From UBA1783 sp964449115 (GTDB lineage: Bacteria; Bacillota_I; Bacilli_A; Erysipelotrichales; Erysipelotrichaceae): a stretch of DNA of 64,000 bases. Location of the stretch: positions 7,787 through 71,786 of the forward strand of contig CAYUXW010000006.1 in the NCBI GenBank assembly GCA_964449115.1, given 5' to 3'. Under the pieces are notes generated by a model. That model made no database searches. It was not told where the DNA came from and was given only the letters and a program-made list of their open reading frames with translations. The position numbers and the translations under genes are program-made. Shown here one piece after another: positions 28,397-39,027 of this stretch (the stretch's first letter is position 1; the number at the start of each line of letters is the position of its first letter).

Positions 28397-28708
28397 TGTT
28401 TTCCTTTTTTTAATTTTGTTTTTTATCATGACCTCTCAACGCCTCTCTTTTTTAAGATACAAAAACTAGAAATATTCTCTAGCAATATTTAAGCCAAAAA
28501 AAATCTTTCAACTTTATCAACTTCTATGTATATAATACAATATCAACTAAAATGTATCAATAGATATAAATCGTTTTTATAATTTAGCACAACCATATTA
28601 TAGCCAAATTAATCTCGTTAAATATTAAAGTTTTTATTCATTTTTTAAAATTTTATTTAAAATAAACCAGACTATACTTCAAAAGGTAGAAATATATCTA
28701 CCTTTTTG
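28397..28708. other. AT-rich promoter region and terminator
   Basis: A stretch of about 310 bases. It is the likely promoter region of the surface-protein gene and contains the terminator of the DUF2130 gene at its right end. No coding sequence is convincing. Confidence 0.5.
28681..28707. terminator. Terminator after the DUF2130 gene
   Basis: AAAAGGTAGA (28681-28690) and TCTACCTTTT (28697-28706) form a ten-base stem beside the stop codon of the minus-strand gene. The T-runs are short on both sides. Confidence 0.65.
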
Positions 28709-30067
28709 TTATTTTTCTTGTTGCTCTTCAAACATTTTCTTCATTGTTGGATTGTTTCTAGTTAATTTTTTAATTGATAAATCCTGAGCTTTATCATTTG
28801 CTAAACGCAGGTTTCTGCCAGAAGACATTAGGGCGTCTTTGATTTTCTGCAGTTGAACTATCGACTTGTCTATCTGTTCAATAGCTTCTTCAAATTTATT
28901 GGCTGCTCTGACAAAGTTTTTAGAAAATTTATCTTTAAAATCGTTTATCTCCTGCTCAAAATTAGTAATATCAATATTCTGATTACGCATCAACATTAAT
29001 TCTTTTTTATATTCCATAGAGTTTAATGCTGCATTTCTTAATAAGGTAATTATCGGTATAAAGAATTGAGGTCTTACTACATACATTTTTTCATACCTAT
29101 AGGAAACATCAACAATTCCAGCATTATACAAATCGTTATCTTTTTCCAGCATAGATACTAAAACCGCATATTCACAGTCCTTGTTCTTTCTGTCTTTATC
29201 CAACTTTAAGAAGAAAGCTTCATTTTTCTGTTTATTTTTAGAACCTTCTTCTTCGTTTTTCATCTCAAACATAATCGAAACTATCAGATTTCCTTCATTA
29301 TCATAATCTTTAAAGATATAGTCACCTTTGGTTCCTTCTTTAACAGAGGTGTCCTTTTCAAAATAGGCGTTCTTGAAAGCCGTAGCTCTAATCTTGTTGA
29401 ATTCATTTTCACAATACTGCTCCAGACTTTCTCCTATATCCTTGATAGTTAACTGAGCCTTATAGTCTCTATAGTAATTAATCATGTCATCTTTCGCTTT
29501 TAGCTGATTTTCATAATTCTGCTTCAGTGAGTTTTCTTTGATTTTAAACTGGTCCTGGCTGCTTTCCAGAGCATTACTGAGTTTTGCAATTTCGCTGTCC
29601 TTGCTATTTACAATCTTTTGAATCTCCAGTTGAGTCTGACTCTCTTTGTTTTCAAGTTTGTTTGACAAAGCTGTAATCTCGTTGTTTTTCTCACTGATTT
29701 TTCTTTGCAGTTCATTTTCTAGAGTCTTTCGCTCTAATTGCATTTTGTTTTGCAGTTTTTCGATTTCACTTTCCTTTTCAGTTATTTTTTTCAAATAATC
29801 TGTTTCCAGCTGGTTAGTTGCCAATTTTATGTTTGCTTCACTTTCGCTTTTCTTCTGCTCCAATTTCAAACTTAATTTATCAATTTCAGTTTGCATTTCT
29901 TGTTTTGCTAAAGCCAAGGCACTTTCTTTTTCTTTAATTAATTGCTCTTCTCTTAATTTTAAATCATCTGAAAACTGCTGATCTCTAATCTGATTTACAA
30001 TTGATTGATAATTTGACTCATCTATTTGAAACATTTCTCCACAATTTGGACACTTAATCTCTTTCAT
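28709..30067 (-). CDS. DUF2130 protein with zinc-finger N-terminus and coiled coil
   Basis: 452 residues from the ATG at 30067, which follows AAAGGAGAGG. Residues 1-15 carry a CPNCGE zinc motif; 30-200 are an almost unbroken coiled coil rich in Glu and Lys. The C-terminal 230 residues are the DUF2130 domain, with a nuclease-like stretch GDYIFKDYDNEGNLIVSIMFEMKN (Asp, then ExK) and ADFF-like helices after it. I recall DUF2130 being grouped with PD-(D/E)XK nucleases, but its role is not established. It lies just downstream of addBA on the same strand but behind a terminator. Confidence 0.82.
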   Translation of the reverse strand: MKEIKCPNCGEMFQIDESNYQSIVNQIRDQQFSDDLKLREEQLIKEKESALALAKQEMQTEIDKLSLKLEQKKSESEANIKLATNQLETDYLKKITEKESEIEKLQNKMQLERKTLENELQRKISEKNNEITALSNKLENKESQTQLEIQKIVNSKDSEIAKLSNALESSQDQFKIKENSLKQNYENQLKAKDDMINYYRDYKAQLTIKDIGESLEQYCENEFNKIRATAFKNAYFEKDTSVKEGTKGDYIFKDYDNEGNLIVSIMFEMKNEEEGSKNKQKNEAFFLKLDKDRKNKDCEYAVLVSMLEKDNDLYNAGIVDVSYRYEKMYVVRPQFFIPIITLLRNAALNSMEYKKELMLMRNQNIDITNFEQEINDFKDKFSKNFVRAANKFEEAIEQIDKSIVQLQKIKDALMSSGRNLRLANDKAQDLSIKKLTRNNPTMKKMFEEQQEK

Positions 30068-30156
30068 TTGCCTCTCCTTTCTTGGCACTTTATTTCAACT
30101 TTTTTATCCTGCTACTAATATTATACATCATTGATAATTCCCTTTTTTAAAAGAAA

Positions 30157-30212
30157 ACCCATCAACTTCTTATACATCTTTATTATACAGAAGGCATAAA
30201 TTAATGATGGGT
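30157..30212 (-). terminator. Terminator of the addBA operon
   Basis: ACCCATCA (30157-30164) and TGATGGGT (30205-30212) pair across a structured loop, with TTTTCTTTT following on the minus strand. It lies 28 bases past the addA stop. Confidence 0.6.
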
Positions 30213-30239
30213 GTTTATTTGGACTTTATTATTAATATT

Positions 30240-33200
30240 CTATTTTACCTGACGATATGTTGACTCCATTAAACTGAATAAATAGCACTCAACCTTTTTA
30301 TATGAAACCGATTCAATATATTCCTTATACCCCAACAGCTGCAAATCATAGTTTTCATCGGAAATATTTTTAAGCTTATAATCAATAATGACAAATCTGT
30401 CTTCATATTCAAGTAATAGGTCGATAAAACCATGCTTCTGCTGGTTATCCTGTTGATAAATAAACTCGAACTCTTTTATTACTTTGACACTTTTAACATC
30501 CTTAAGTAAATCACTTTCCACAAATTTTCTAATCTTGCCTTCACACTCTGCTTCGATGATTGAATAATCAGGATTTTTCAAATCTATAACTTCCAAAAGA
30601 TAGTGTAATTTTGTGCCATATTCCATTATATCTTTGGTAGTTTGATCAATAATTGAAATTTCTTTAGAAAACTTTCCTTTTTCCAGTAGTTCTGGAACTA
30701 TTTCCTTAGGAATAGAAACTTCTATTGGATCAGCATTTTTATCCAAATCTTTAAAAACGTCTGTTATTTTATCCAAATATTTTTTATTTAACTGTATTTC
30801 TTTACTATCTTTACTTAAATCAATTTCCCAGACATATTTTGCGAGTGCACCAGATATTGAATTCAGCATACTTAAAAAACTGTTGTATTTTAATCTGGTA
30901 TCATTTTCTACTACACCATCATCAAATTCTGTCTCGTTACTTTCCAATGGACAAATCATAATAATTTTTTCTTGAGCTCTGGTTAAAGCAACATAAAACA
31001 GTCTGATTTTTTCGGAAATCATTTCTCTATTTTTATCCTGTTTAAATAGTTTCTTTAAAACTGTTTCCGACAAGCCCAAATACTGATTTCTTTCATAAAT
31101 CTTACAAGGTAAAATAACCCCTCTTTCTTTAGAGAACAGATAATCTCCTTTGACATCCGAAGTATTAAACCTTCCAAATAATAATGGATAATAACAGATA
31201 CGGAACTCTAAACCTTTAGAGTTGTGAATCGACATTATCTTAACAGCATTTTCTTCGTGCTGATTCAATTTAAACTCCAGTTTTTTCTTTTCATCATTCA
31301 ATATCTTTTCTAAATGACTGGCAAAATCAGAATAGCTATATCCAATTTGCCCTAATTGAATTGCCAGATCACTAACGTACTCGATAATAGCAACATTCAT
31401 TTCCACTTCACCAAGCAAATGAATCTTCTCATAGAAATCAAAAGCTTTGATAATTTCATTAAATACTTCTAAAATCGTTTTATTCTCAATTCCCTGGGAA
31501 ATATTGACACATTTTAAATAACTTATAGTCTTTTCAATTGTATCCTCTTTAATTGTTTCATAAATTGCTTCATCAGTATTTTGAATCAGAAAACTTCTTT
31601 CAATAGAAGCATAGCAATGTTTTTGAACTTCTTTATCTTTTTTATTAACGATGTTATCAATCATCATAAAGATTCTTTTAATAACTTTGATAATATCTGT
31701 TTCGCCTATTTGAACTTCTCTTTCTACTTTTACCGGAATTGCTTCAGCAGACAATATTTCGTTAAATAAATCGAAATGTTTTTTGGTCTGGGCCATGATA
31801 CAGAAATCACCATAGTTAACTTTTCTTAAATTCTTACCATCAAAAATCTGAAATTCGCCAGCAATTTTATTTTTGATATCTCTAGCGATAATCATCGCTT
31901 CAACTTCTTCTTTTTTAAATTCCTTATCAGCAAACGGATAAATATCAACCTTTTCAATTGTTATTTTACCTTTTGAATCTTCAGACTCCTGTTCTTGTTT
32001 GAGTCTGTAGCTGATTATTTCTGTCTGATAATAGTTTGCATCTGGACAGTTTTGCGTATATTTTTCTTGGCCAAATTCCAGCATTTGAGACTTGTCATAA
32101 TTGACTCCTCCGATATACTGGTCCATTAGATATGAAAAAATATGATTTACAGAATCTAAGACTTCTTTTCTACTTCTAAAGTTTTTATTCAGGTCAATTA
32201 CTTTACCATCACTTACCTTTTTGCATTCATTGTACTTGTTTTGAAAATTTAAAGGATTGGCATTTCTAAAACCATAAATAGACTGTTTAATATCACCAAC
32301 GACAAAGACATTGTTATTAGATATCAGACTAATAAACTCTTCCTGCAGATCGCTGTTATCCTGATACTCATCTACCAATATTTCTTTAAAGTAATCCTTT
32401 ATTTCGTTTCTGATATTTTCATTTTCTTCGACCAGCTTAATCGACATCTTGGCGATATCAGTATAAGTATACAAATCTTTTTCTTTTTTAAAAATAGAAG
32501 TCTTTTTCTCTAGTCTATTAATAATTTCCAAAATAACTTCAACATATTTTCTAGTACTTGATATCTGATTTTTCACTTCTGTTTTACTAAAGGCAAATAT
32601 TTCCTTTATCTCTTTAACAGCCTCAGAAATCTTATCCTTAAAGAAAGAGGCTCTTAATTTCGTATAATCATCTATACCTGAAATTCTCATAGATCCAAGA
32701 CTGAAATCAGAAATTTCATTTTCTAAATCTTCTACGGTTTTACAACTAACAAGGGTTTCCAGTTTTGGCACTTCTTTTTCGATAAAGGTAGTTTTATATC
32801 CATATATTATATCCATCAGAGTTTCAAGCCATCTTTCAATGTTTTTTAGTATTTCTAAAGATGACTCACGATATTCTATTACCTGTTTTTCTACAAATTC
32901 ATTACTGAAAAATTGATTGAAGTAATTATTAATAAACTCATCTTTATCAATTATTAAATCCATTTTATTATTTATTGCTATTATGGCCTCTTTAAAAGCA
33001 TTATCGCTTTTTATACATAAATCGTTTATTGTTTCTAAAAATTTACTATCTTTAGAAAGATACTTCTGATTGATAATTTCATCAAGTATCTCTTCCTGTT
33101 TTATCTTCATTACATTTTCATCAATAACACTGATATTATTGCTGACATTTAACAGGTAGTGATATTTTTTCACTAAAGACAGGCTATAGGCATCAAAGGT

Positions 33201-33497
33201 CATAATATAGCTTCCATCAATTTTATCTAATTGATCTTTTCGACGATTTTCATTTAAAGCTCCACCTTCATTTTTTTCTATCTTTTCTTTGGTTTTTTCT
33301 TTCATCGAAGCTGCTGCTGCCTTGGTAAAAGTCAAAACAAGAAGGTGGTCAATATCAATACCCTTACACAGATGATTAAAGATACGTTCTGTCAGCACGG
33401 CTGTTTTACCACTACCGGCTCCAGCTGAAACAATAGTGTTGGCAATATCACATGTTATTGCTTCATGTTGCTCTTTTGTCCAAGTTATCTTACTCAT
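30240..33497 (-). CDS. addA: ATP-dependent helicase/nuclease subunit A
   Basis: 1,085 residues from the ATG at 33497. An ATG six bases earlier abuts the AGGAGG and is worse placed. It is a UvrD/Rep-type helicase with Walker A SAGAGSGKTAVL at about residue 26, Walker B LVDEYQDNSD near 395, and the later helicase motif SIHNSKGLEFR. A C-terminal RecB-type nuclease follows (HGFIDLLLEYEDRFVIIDYKLK). With AddB it resects double-strand breaks and degrades foreign DNA ends. It is shorter than B. subtilis AddA (about 1,230). It overlaps the addB stop by eight bases, so translation is coupled. Confidence 0.92.
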   Translation of the reverse strand: MSKITWTKEQHEAITCDIANTIVSAGAGSGKTAVLTERIFNHLCKGIDIDHLLVLTFTKAAAASMKEKTKEKIEKNEGGALNENRRKDQLDKIDGSYIMTFDAYSLSLVKKYHYLLNVSNNISVIDENVMKIKQEEILDEIINQKYLSKDSKFLETINDLCIKSDNAFKEAIIAINNKMDLIIDKDEFINNYFNQFFSNEFVEKQVIEYRESSLEILKNIERWLETLMDIIYGYKTTFIEKEVPKLETLVSCKTVEDLENEISDFSLGSMRISGIDDYTKLRASFFKDKISEAVKEIKEIFAFSKTEVKNQISSTRKYVEVILEIINRLEKKTSIFKKEKDLYTYTDIAKMSIKLVEENENIRNEIKDYFKEILVDEYQDNSDLQEEFISLISNNNVFVVGDIKQSIYGFRNANPLNFQNKYNECKKVSDGKVIDLNKNFRSRKEVLDSVNHIFSYLMDQYIGGVNYDKSQMLEFGQEKYTQNCPDANYYQTEIISYRLKQEQESEDSKGKITIEKVDIYPFADKEFKKEEVEAMIIARDIKNKIAGEFQIFDGKNLRKVNYGDFCIMAQTKKHFDLFNEILSAEAIPVKVEREVQIGETDIIKVIKRIFMMIDNIVNKKDKEVQKHCYASIERSFLIQNTDEAIYETIKEDTIEKTISYLKCVNISQGIENKTILEVFNEIIKAFDFYEKIHLLGEVEMNVAIIEYVSDLAIQLGQIGYSYSDFASHLEKILNDEKKKLEFKLNQHEENAVKIMSIHNSKGLEFRICYYPLLFGRFNTSDVKGDYLFSKERGVILPCKIYERNQYLGLSETVLKKLFKQDKNREMISEKIRLFYVALTRAQEKIIMICPLESNETEFDDGVVENDTRLKYNSFLSMLNSISGALAKYVWEIDLSKDSKEIQLNKKYLDKITDVFKDLDKNADPIEVSIPKEIVPELLEKGKFSKEISIIDQTTKDIMEYGTKLHYLLEVIDLKNPDYSIIEAECEGKIRKFVESDLLKDVKSVKVIKEFEFIYQQDNQQKHGFIDLLLEYEDRFVIIDYKLKNISDENYDLQLLGYKEYIESVSYKKVECYLFSLMESTYRQVK

Positions 33498-35820
33498 CGT
33501 CATCCTCCTTTTTTTCTACTTTTTTATAGTCACTGTTTTTCTTATAACAGATATCACTATAGGTACAATATTTGCAGGCCTCATCATAATCATAAGGAGA
33601 AATAGAAAACTCTCTCTGTAATATGGAAGTGGCTGCTTCCCTTATTTTACTTTCCGTTAAGTTTATTAAATTTTCAATCTGGACATTACTCATTCCTCTT
33701 TTACCCGAAATTTTATTGTCTTTTGTTTTTAAAGCTTTAATAAATTCACTGTTCTGACAGTCTGAATCAAAAGCCTGGATGTTTTTTAAATTATCATCAC
33801 CATTGCTTTTTCCATCAAGTTTCATTGAATCAATTTTCTTTTCCTCTACAGTTTTTTTGCCATCATATTTGGTATCTGTATTAATTAAATGCTGAATATA
33901 AAAACCAGCATATTTTTTATCTTCATCCTTAAAGATCTGACTTGCCAGATATAGATAACTTGGCAGCTGTAAAGATAGGCCAGCTTCAACCTTGTCTTCT
34001 TTAAATTCTTCTGCACCTGTTTTATAATCAACTACCACAATCAGTCTTTCTTCATCTATTTTTTGATGAATCAGTTTATCTATTATTCCTTTAAACTCAA
34101 CATTTTCAGTCATTTGTACTTTTACTTCTTTTTCATATTCATAATTATCAAAACCAATTTTCTGATGTTGCTTTCGGATTATTTCAATATCTTTAAGTAG
34201 TTCCTGTTTCAAACTTCTGGTAAAAAACTTCTCGCTTTCTGTATACTGCTGCTTTGAAATCACTTCTTCTATGGTGCTATCAATTAAATCATTAATCTTT
34301 TTTTCATCATTGATATCATTTTCAAAAACCTCTTTTAATACTTCATGGAAAACATTTCCCAGCTGCATATGAAACTGACTTGTTTCATCATTAATTTTTA
34401 GCTTTCTTTCGATAAAGTACTTAAAAGGACATCTAAAATAATTGTCAACCTGTGAATAAGATAAATTTAATGCCTCATCTATCTGTCTGTTAATCTGCTT
34501 ATAACTATGTTCATATTTTCGATAATTATTTTCTTTATAAGTTGAATACAGCCTTTCCAGATTTTCATCCTTAAAATTATATTTGGAAAACTGGTCTAAC
34601 TTTTTAGAAAAACTATATCTGTTCAGTTTATCGGAATAGTTAAAACCTGCTGCTTTATCATTATTTTCTTTTAATTTAATTTTTTCCATTAGTACACTTG
34701 GTTTAAAATTATCCATTAAACTATTTTCACAATATGAAAGATATAAATTGTTTATATTAGACAGATAATTTAATACATTCTCTTTTTTAATAACATTTTT
34801 CTCTTCAGTATTACTTAAACCAACCAGATTTTTAATATCATCAGTAATATAATCGGTATCAACAGAAAGTGCAGGACAGCTATCATTAAAACCTACCAAA
34901 AACACATGATCATCTTCCTCAAAAGGTTCTAATAGATTAACCTTTCTAACAATATTGGTATATGATTCATTTTTAACCTTGGTATTATTCAACTCATCAA
35001 TAATTAAATCACTATACTCTTCTATTTGAACATATTTATTGATGATTGAAACAATTGTACCGATGTGTTTAGAATTACTATTTCTAGCAATAAAATCATT
35101 TATTGCCGACTGATCTTTTTCTTTTAAAATTTTTATAAAATCTTTAACTATTGTCAAAGAAGAAAAACTATTTTCATTTTTTTCTTCTATTTTAAAATGA
35201 AAGTATTCATTGTAGCGATTAAAATAACTTTCATAGCAACTGCCAGCATTCATTACATAAATATTATTGATATCCACTTTATTATCCAATAGTTGAGAAA
35301 TCCTATCATATAAATAATGGACTTCTTTTTCCATAGTATCAAAACTGTGATATTCAAATTCTTTTTCCACATAATTGAATTCAAATATCTCAGCTTTCAG
35401 CTTTGCAAAAATATCTCTGTAGAATTTATCTAGTCTACCATAGCCAACAACAAGTATTTTTTTCCACTTTTTTAAATAATCTGCAAAAAGAGGGTTTTCA
35501 ATTAAAAGTCCTTTTTCAGTCAACTCTTTTTTATAATTAACCAGTGGATCCAGCTTTTCATTGTCATAATTTTTATCTTCAATAAAATACAGATTATTAA
35601 GATATGTTTTAGCCACATCTATTTTCATCTTATATTTATCAACAAAATATTTAACGGCCTTAAAATCATAGTCAAAGAAATAGTCTTTTAAAAATTCTTC
35701 CAGGGACATGAATTTATTATTTAAAAATGCACCTTTTTTGGAAACTTTTTTTAAAATATGATTTTTAAAAGCAGTTGGACAAATAACTAAAGCATCATCC
35801 AAATATTCGATATTAATCAT
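33490..35820 (-). CDS. addB: ATP-dependent nuclease subunit B (short AddB-like)
   Basis: 776 residues from the ATG at 35820 (AGGAAGGTGA upstream). The C-terminal PD-(D/E)XK nuclease has FKGIIDKLI and VVVDYKTG. The iron-sulphur cluster cysteines of AddB are present: one in YFRCPFKYF and three in CKYCTYSDIC (CxxCx5C). The N-terminal half lacks a recognisable Walker A loop, as in RexB-like or reduced AddB proteins, and the whole is far shorter than B. subtilis AddB (about 1,166). It is the first gene of the addBA operon. Confidence 0.86.
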   Translation of the reverse strand: MINIEYLDDALVICPTAFKNHILKKVSKKGAFLNNKFMSLEEFLKDYFFDYDFKAVKYFVDKYKMKIDVAKTYLNNLYFIEDKNYDNEKLDPLVNYKKELTEKGLLIENPLFADYLKKWKKILVVGYGRLDKFYRDIFAKLKAEIFEFNYVEKEFEYHSFDTMEKEVHYLYDRISQLLDNKVDINNIYVMNAGSCYESYFNRYNEYFHFKIEEKNENSFSSLTIVKDFIKILKEKDQSAINDFIARNSNSKHIGTIVSIINKYVQIEEYSDLIIDELNNTKVKNESYTNIVRKVNLLEPFEEDDHVFLVGFNDSCPALSVDTDYITDDIKNLVGLSNTEEKNVIKKENVLNYLSNINNLYLSYCENSLMDNFKPSVLMEKIKLKENNDKAAGFNYSDKLNRYSFSKKLDQFSKYNFKDENLERLYSTYKENNYRKYEHSYKQINRQIDEALNLSYSQVDNYFRCPFKYFIERKLKINDETSQFHMQLGNVFHEVLKEVFENDINDEKKINDLIDSTIEEVISKQQYTESEKFFTRSLKQELLKDIEIIRKQHQKIGFDNYEYEKEVKVQMTENVEFKGIIDKLIHQKIDEERLIVVVDYKTGAEEFKEDKVEAGLSLQLPSYLYLASQIFKDEDKKYAGFYIQHLINTDTKYDGKKTVEEKKIDSMKLDGKSNGDDNLKNIQAFDSDCQNSEFIKALKTKDNKISGKRGMSNVQIENLINLTESKIREAATSILQREFSISPYDYDEACKYCTYSDICYKKNSDYKKVEKKEDDDE

Positions 35821-35880
35821 CTTATCACCTTCCTGCACAACTATATTTTACAACATCCTGCTGACAATAAATATATAAAA

Positions 35881-35925
35881 ACAGCCCACAATTTACTAGT
35901 GAGTAAATATATGGACTGTATTTTG
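35881..35925. terminator. Hairpin between addB and the interrupted surface-protein gene
   Basis: ACAGCCCA and TGGACTGT flank an inner TTTAC/GTAAA stem. It probably terminates the surface-protein transcript on the minus strand, lying 20 bases past its stop. Confidence 0.55.
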
Positions 35926-35944
35926 TTCAATTCATATTTTTTCT

Positions 35945-38212
35945 TTATTTTTTGCTTTTACGTTGATACAAGATTAACGCAACTATTGAAGCAAAAGAAA
36001 CTATCATTACCGCAATCCAGAAAACAGGATTGAAATTATCCCCTGTCTCAGGAATGATGTTTTTATAAGTATTAATGATATTATAGCCTTCAATTTCAGT
36101 AGTATAATCTACAACTTCATCTTCAGTTATCGTATAGACAATCAATTCCCCATTTTTATATTTTGGCAAATCTTCAAACTTCCACGCCCAGCCATCCTGT
36201 TCTGTAACGGTTATTGAATCAATTTCTATCTCATTTTCAAAAAGACGTATTGTAATACTTTCTGGTCTTTTAGCTCGAATATTATTATCATCATTCCAGG
36301 TTTTACTTCCTTCAATTGAAATTCTTTTTGTTTCAATAGTGTTTGTTATCAGTACTCTGTCAGAAGCCTTTTGCTCTATGGTTGTTACATAGCCTGTTAC
36401 TGGTCTTTCTTTAATGATATATTCAAACTCATTTCCTAAACCGTCTTTCTTATGTAGATTGTTAAACTTCATTGACCAGTTGCCATCGGCATCTGGTGTA
36501 ATGGTTTCATAACCAACATATATTGGCTCTTCTGATGTGCCAGCTGTTTTACGCCACAATTCTATTTCTATCTTATCAGGACGAAGTCCACTGAAGTTGT
36601 TGTCATCATCCCATACTTTACTGACATACAGATCAAAGGTTTCTTCATAAAAGCCAAAAACTACATCTCAATTAGAGCCTACTCCTCCACCAGAAGTGTA
36701 GGAATAGTTGCCAGTAATAAACACTCTAGCTAACCTTAAAGTTATTTCATCAGCCACTTCATCAGTATGAAGCAGTAAGGCAACTCCTTCTCCTAACAAG
36801 ACACCTTTAAGACCATTTAAAGGCACCTCAGTTCCATCATAGTTCTTCCAATGGTAAGGCGCACAGCCCAGCATTGAATCACTGATGAAAAACTCAGGAT
36901 TGCCACCATGAGTACCATATCCCTGTGTTTGAGCATAGATGAAAAGATCCTTGCCCCTTGAATAATAATTAGCCTTATTTCCGTATATTGCACCACTATC
37001 ACTTAAATAAATCTTGGTATCACTTATTGGACAGGCAGCATAACCACCACCGTATATTCTAGCTGTATTGTTGGTAACAATGGTGTTCATCAGAATCAAT
37101 TTCCCATTTGTTACTTCTGGAGAATTATTACCATTGACATAAATGCCTCCGCCTCCAAAGGCATAATTGGTATATCCACTTCCAGTCATTCTGTTATTGG
37201 TAATATAGCCAGCATTAATAGTCGCTATTGACTCCAAAGGAGTGATAGCAACCTGGACAAAGATTCCCCCTCCTGTTGCCCCAGAAGTGTTTCTATCAAT
37301 AGTTCCTCCATCCATAACTAAGCGATTGCTTCCAGTTGTACTGCCTCTTATAGTACCAACACTGATGCCGCCACCTACTTCTTCTGAACTGTTACTTTGA
37401 ATTAGAGCTTCACCACTTATATTACATGTTGCTCCATCAAATAAGCAGATTCCGCCTCCAGCTCCAGAAACATTCCAGGTATCTGGATTGTATCTATTAA
37501 ATCCTGGTCCAGTATAAGCATTATTGTTTCTAATTGTTCCACCTGACACATTAAGTACAGCATTTTTGGTCAAATAAAAACCTCCGCCCCACATGGCAGA
37601 ATTATTCTGCACTAAGCCAGCTGTCATATTTACAGTACATCCTGGTCCAGTACAATAAACTGCACCACCAAGATTCTTTGTTCTTTTTGACTTTGAAGCA
37701 ATCCTGTTGTTTTCCAGAACTGTACCTTCGGTGATATTAAGAGTTCCCTGACATCTGATTAGTGAACTATTGGCATTAACAGCCTGCTGAGAGTTACCAT
37801 CAATACTGATATTTTTAAGCGTTGCTTCCGTTCCGTAAGCTATCTGTATTAAATAACCATTGAATGCCGCATCTCTTTTTAAGATGGCATTTGTACCCTC
37901 AAGTGTTATTTCTCCACTGACAACAACAGTACCAATAACATAAATTGTATTTATATTCTGATAATCCGTGGCAATCTGTTTTGCTCTTTCAAAAGTTTTG
38001 ACTGGCGCTTCTCTTGTACTGCCATCATTTAAATCATCACCATTTATACCATCAAGATAAATCTGTGTTGTATTTTCATCTAGATTCATAAGAACTGGTG
38101 GATTATTAGCAGTTGAATAAATATTAGCTAAAGCCTGAACAGGTTGATAAACCTGCAGCACTAGATAGGCAAATAAAGTAGCTATGACTATAAACAGATT
38201 TTTATTTTTCAT
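35945..38212 (-). pseudogene. Beta-helix and Cna-B surface protein interrupted by an in-frame TGA
   Basis: The ATG at 38212 (GAGAGGTGG upstream) opens 514 codons: signal peptide (LFIVIATLFAYLVLQ), a start segment LDGINGDDLNDGSTREAPVKTFERA, and a right-handed beta-helix with many G-G-I/G-Y repeats. A TGA at 36668-36670 interrupts, yet the same frame continues DVVFGFYEETFDLYVSKVW for 240 more codons with about three Cna-B repeats (SKVWDDDNN, SKTWNDDNN). It ends with an IPETG sorting signal, a membrane helix and KSKK. Context (GGGVGSN, stop, DVVFG) suggests GGA changed to TGA. As read, the product would be secreted without an anchor. Confidence 0.82.
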
Positions 38213-38454
38213 TTTTTCCACCTCTCTTACCTATAAATTTCACCTAAATAATTTTGAAAATTTTTAGACACAACTATTATAACATTAATCAACTTCTTTT
38301 TAACTTTTTTTAAAACACATTAGAAAATATTTGTCTCTCTTCCTATACAGATATTCTTTCTGATAATATCTTTACTACATTGAAATATGTATAATCCCCT
38401 TTTATTTTTATAAATAAGAAGTATAATTATATCGATTAAAAAAAGGAGAAAAAA

Positions 38455-38904
38455 ATGGAGAAAAAAGGAATTGTCGAAGAGTTTAAGGAGTTTATATCTA
38501 GAGGTAATGTATTGGATATGGCAATCGGGGTCATCATTGGTGGTGCCTTCGGTAAAATAACTTCTTCACTTGTTAATGATGTGATTATGCCAATAGTTTC
38601 GGTTTTAACTGGTGGTATTGAATTTAAAAACTGGAAAATAGTACTTAAGGAAGCTGTAGTTGGTGCTGATGGCGTAATTGATGCTGCAACAGAAGTTGCC
38701 ATTAATTTTGGATCACTGGTAGCAACAGTCATTGATTTTCTAATTATTGCCTTTACTGTCTTTACTATTATTAAACTTGTTAACAAATTTAAAAACACAC
38801 TGCAAAAAGAAGCTGAAGAGGAAGAAAAAGAAGAAGAAACCGAAAAAGAACCTTCAGAAGAAGTTAAATTGCTTACTGAAATTCGTGATGCTTTAAAGAA
38901 ATAG
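38455..38904 (+). CDS. mscL: Large-conductance mechanosensitive channel
   Basis: 149 residues, the usual MscL length. N-terminal helix FKEFISRGNVLDMAIGVIIGGAFGKITSSLVNDVIMP is the canonical first membrane segment; the second membrane segment is near residue 87 (LVATVIDFLIIAFTVFTIIK). An acidic C-terminal helix bundle ends the protein. It opens under membrane tension to release solutes on osmotic downshock. AAAAGGAGAA precedes the ATG. Single-gene unit with its own terminator. Confidence 0.95.
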   Translation: MEKKGIVEEFKEFISRGNVLDMAIGVIIGGAFGKITSSLVNDVIMPIVSVLTGGIEFKNWKIVLKEAVVGADGVIDAATEVAINFGSLVATVIDFLIIAFTVFTIIKLVNKFKNTLQKEAEEEEKEEETEKEPSEEVKLLTEIRDALKK

Positions 38905-38913
38905 CTCATTAAG

Positions 38914-38943
38914 AAAGTTGTAGCATTTACAACTTTTTTTGTT
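38914..38943 (+). terminator. Terminator of mscL
   Basis: AAAGTTGTA and TACAACTTT pair around GCATT and are followed by a run of T, ten bases past the mscL stop. Confidence 0.88.
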
Positions 38944-39027
38944 TAATCCCCCTACTGCAACATTATATTTATGTTTTTTGACTTAAGTGTTATATAATTA
39001 GTTTACCAATCTTGATGAGGTGATAAT

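Noticed and set aside
2067..36670. TGA read as tryptophan (Mycoplasma-type code), which would heal the genes at 2067 and 36668.
   Set aside because: TGG is used for Trp everywhere, TGA ends at least four intact genes (at 2422, 6627, 52224, 52686), and reading through 52224 gives nonsense. The other lesions (TAA at 59229, frameshift at 15220) cannot be explained by recoding.
38436..38909. A 157-codon open frame on the minus strand opposite mscL.
   Set aside because: It mirrors the mscL coding sequence, is very rich in Ser and Thr, and has no ribosome site. Shadow frame.
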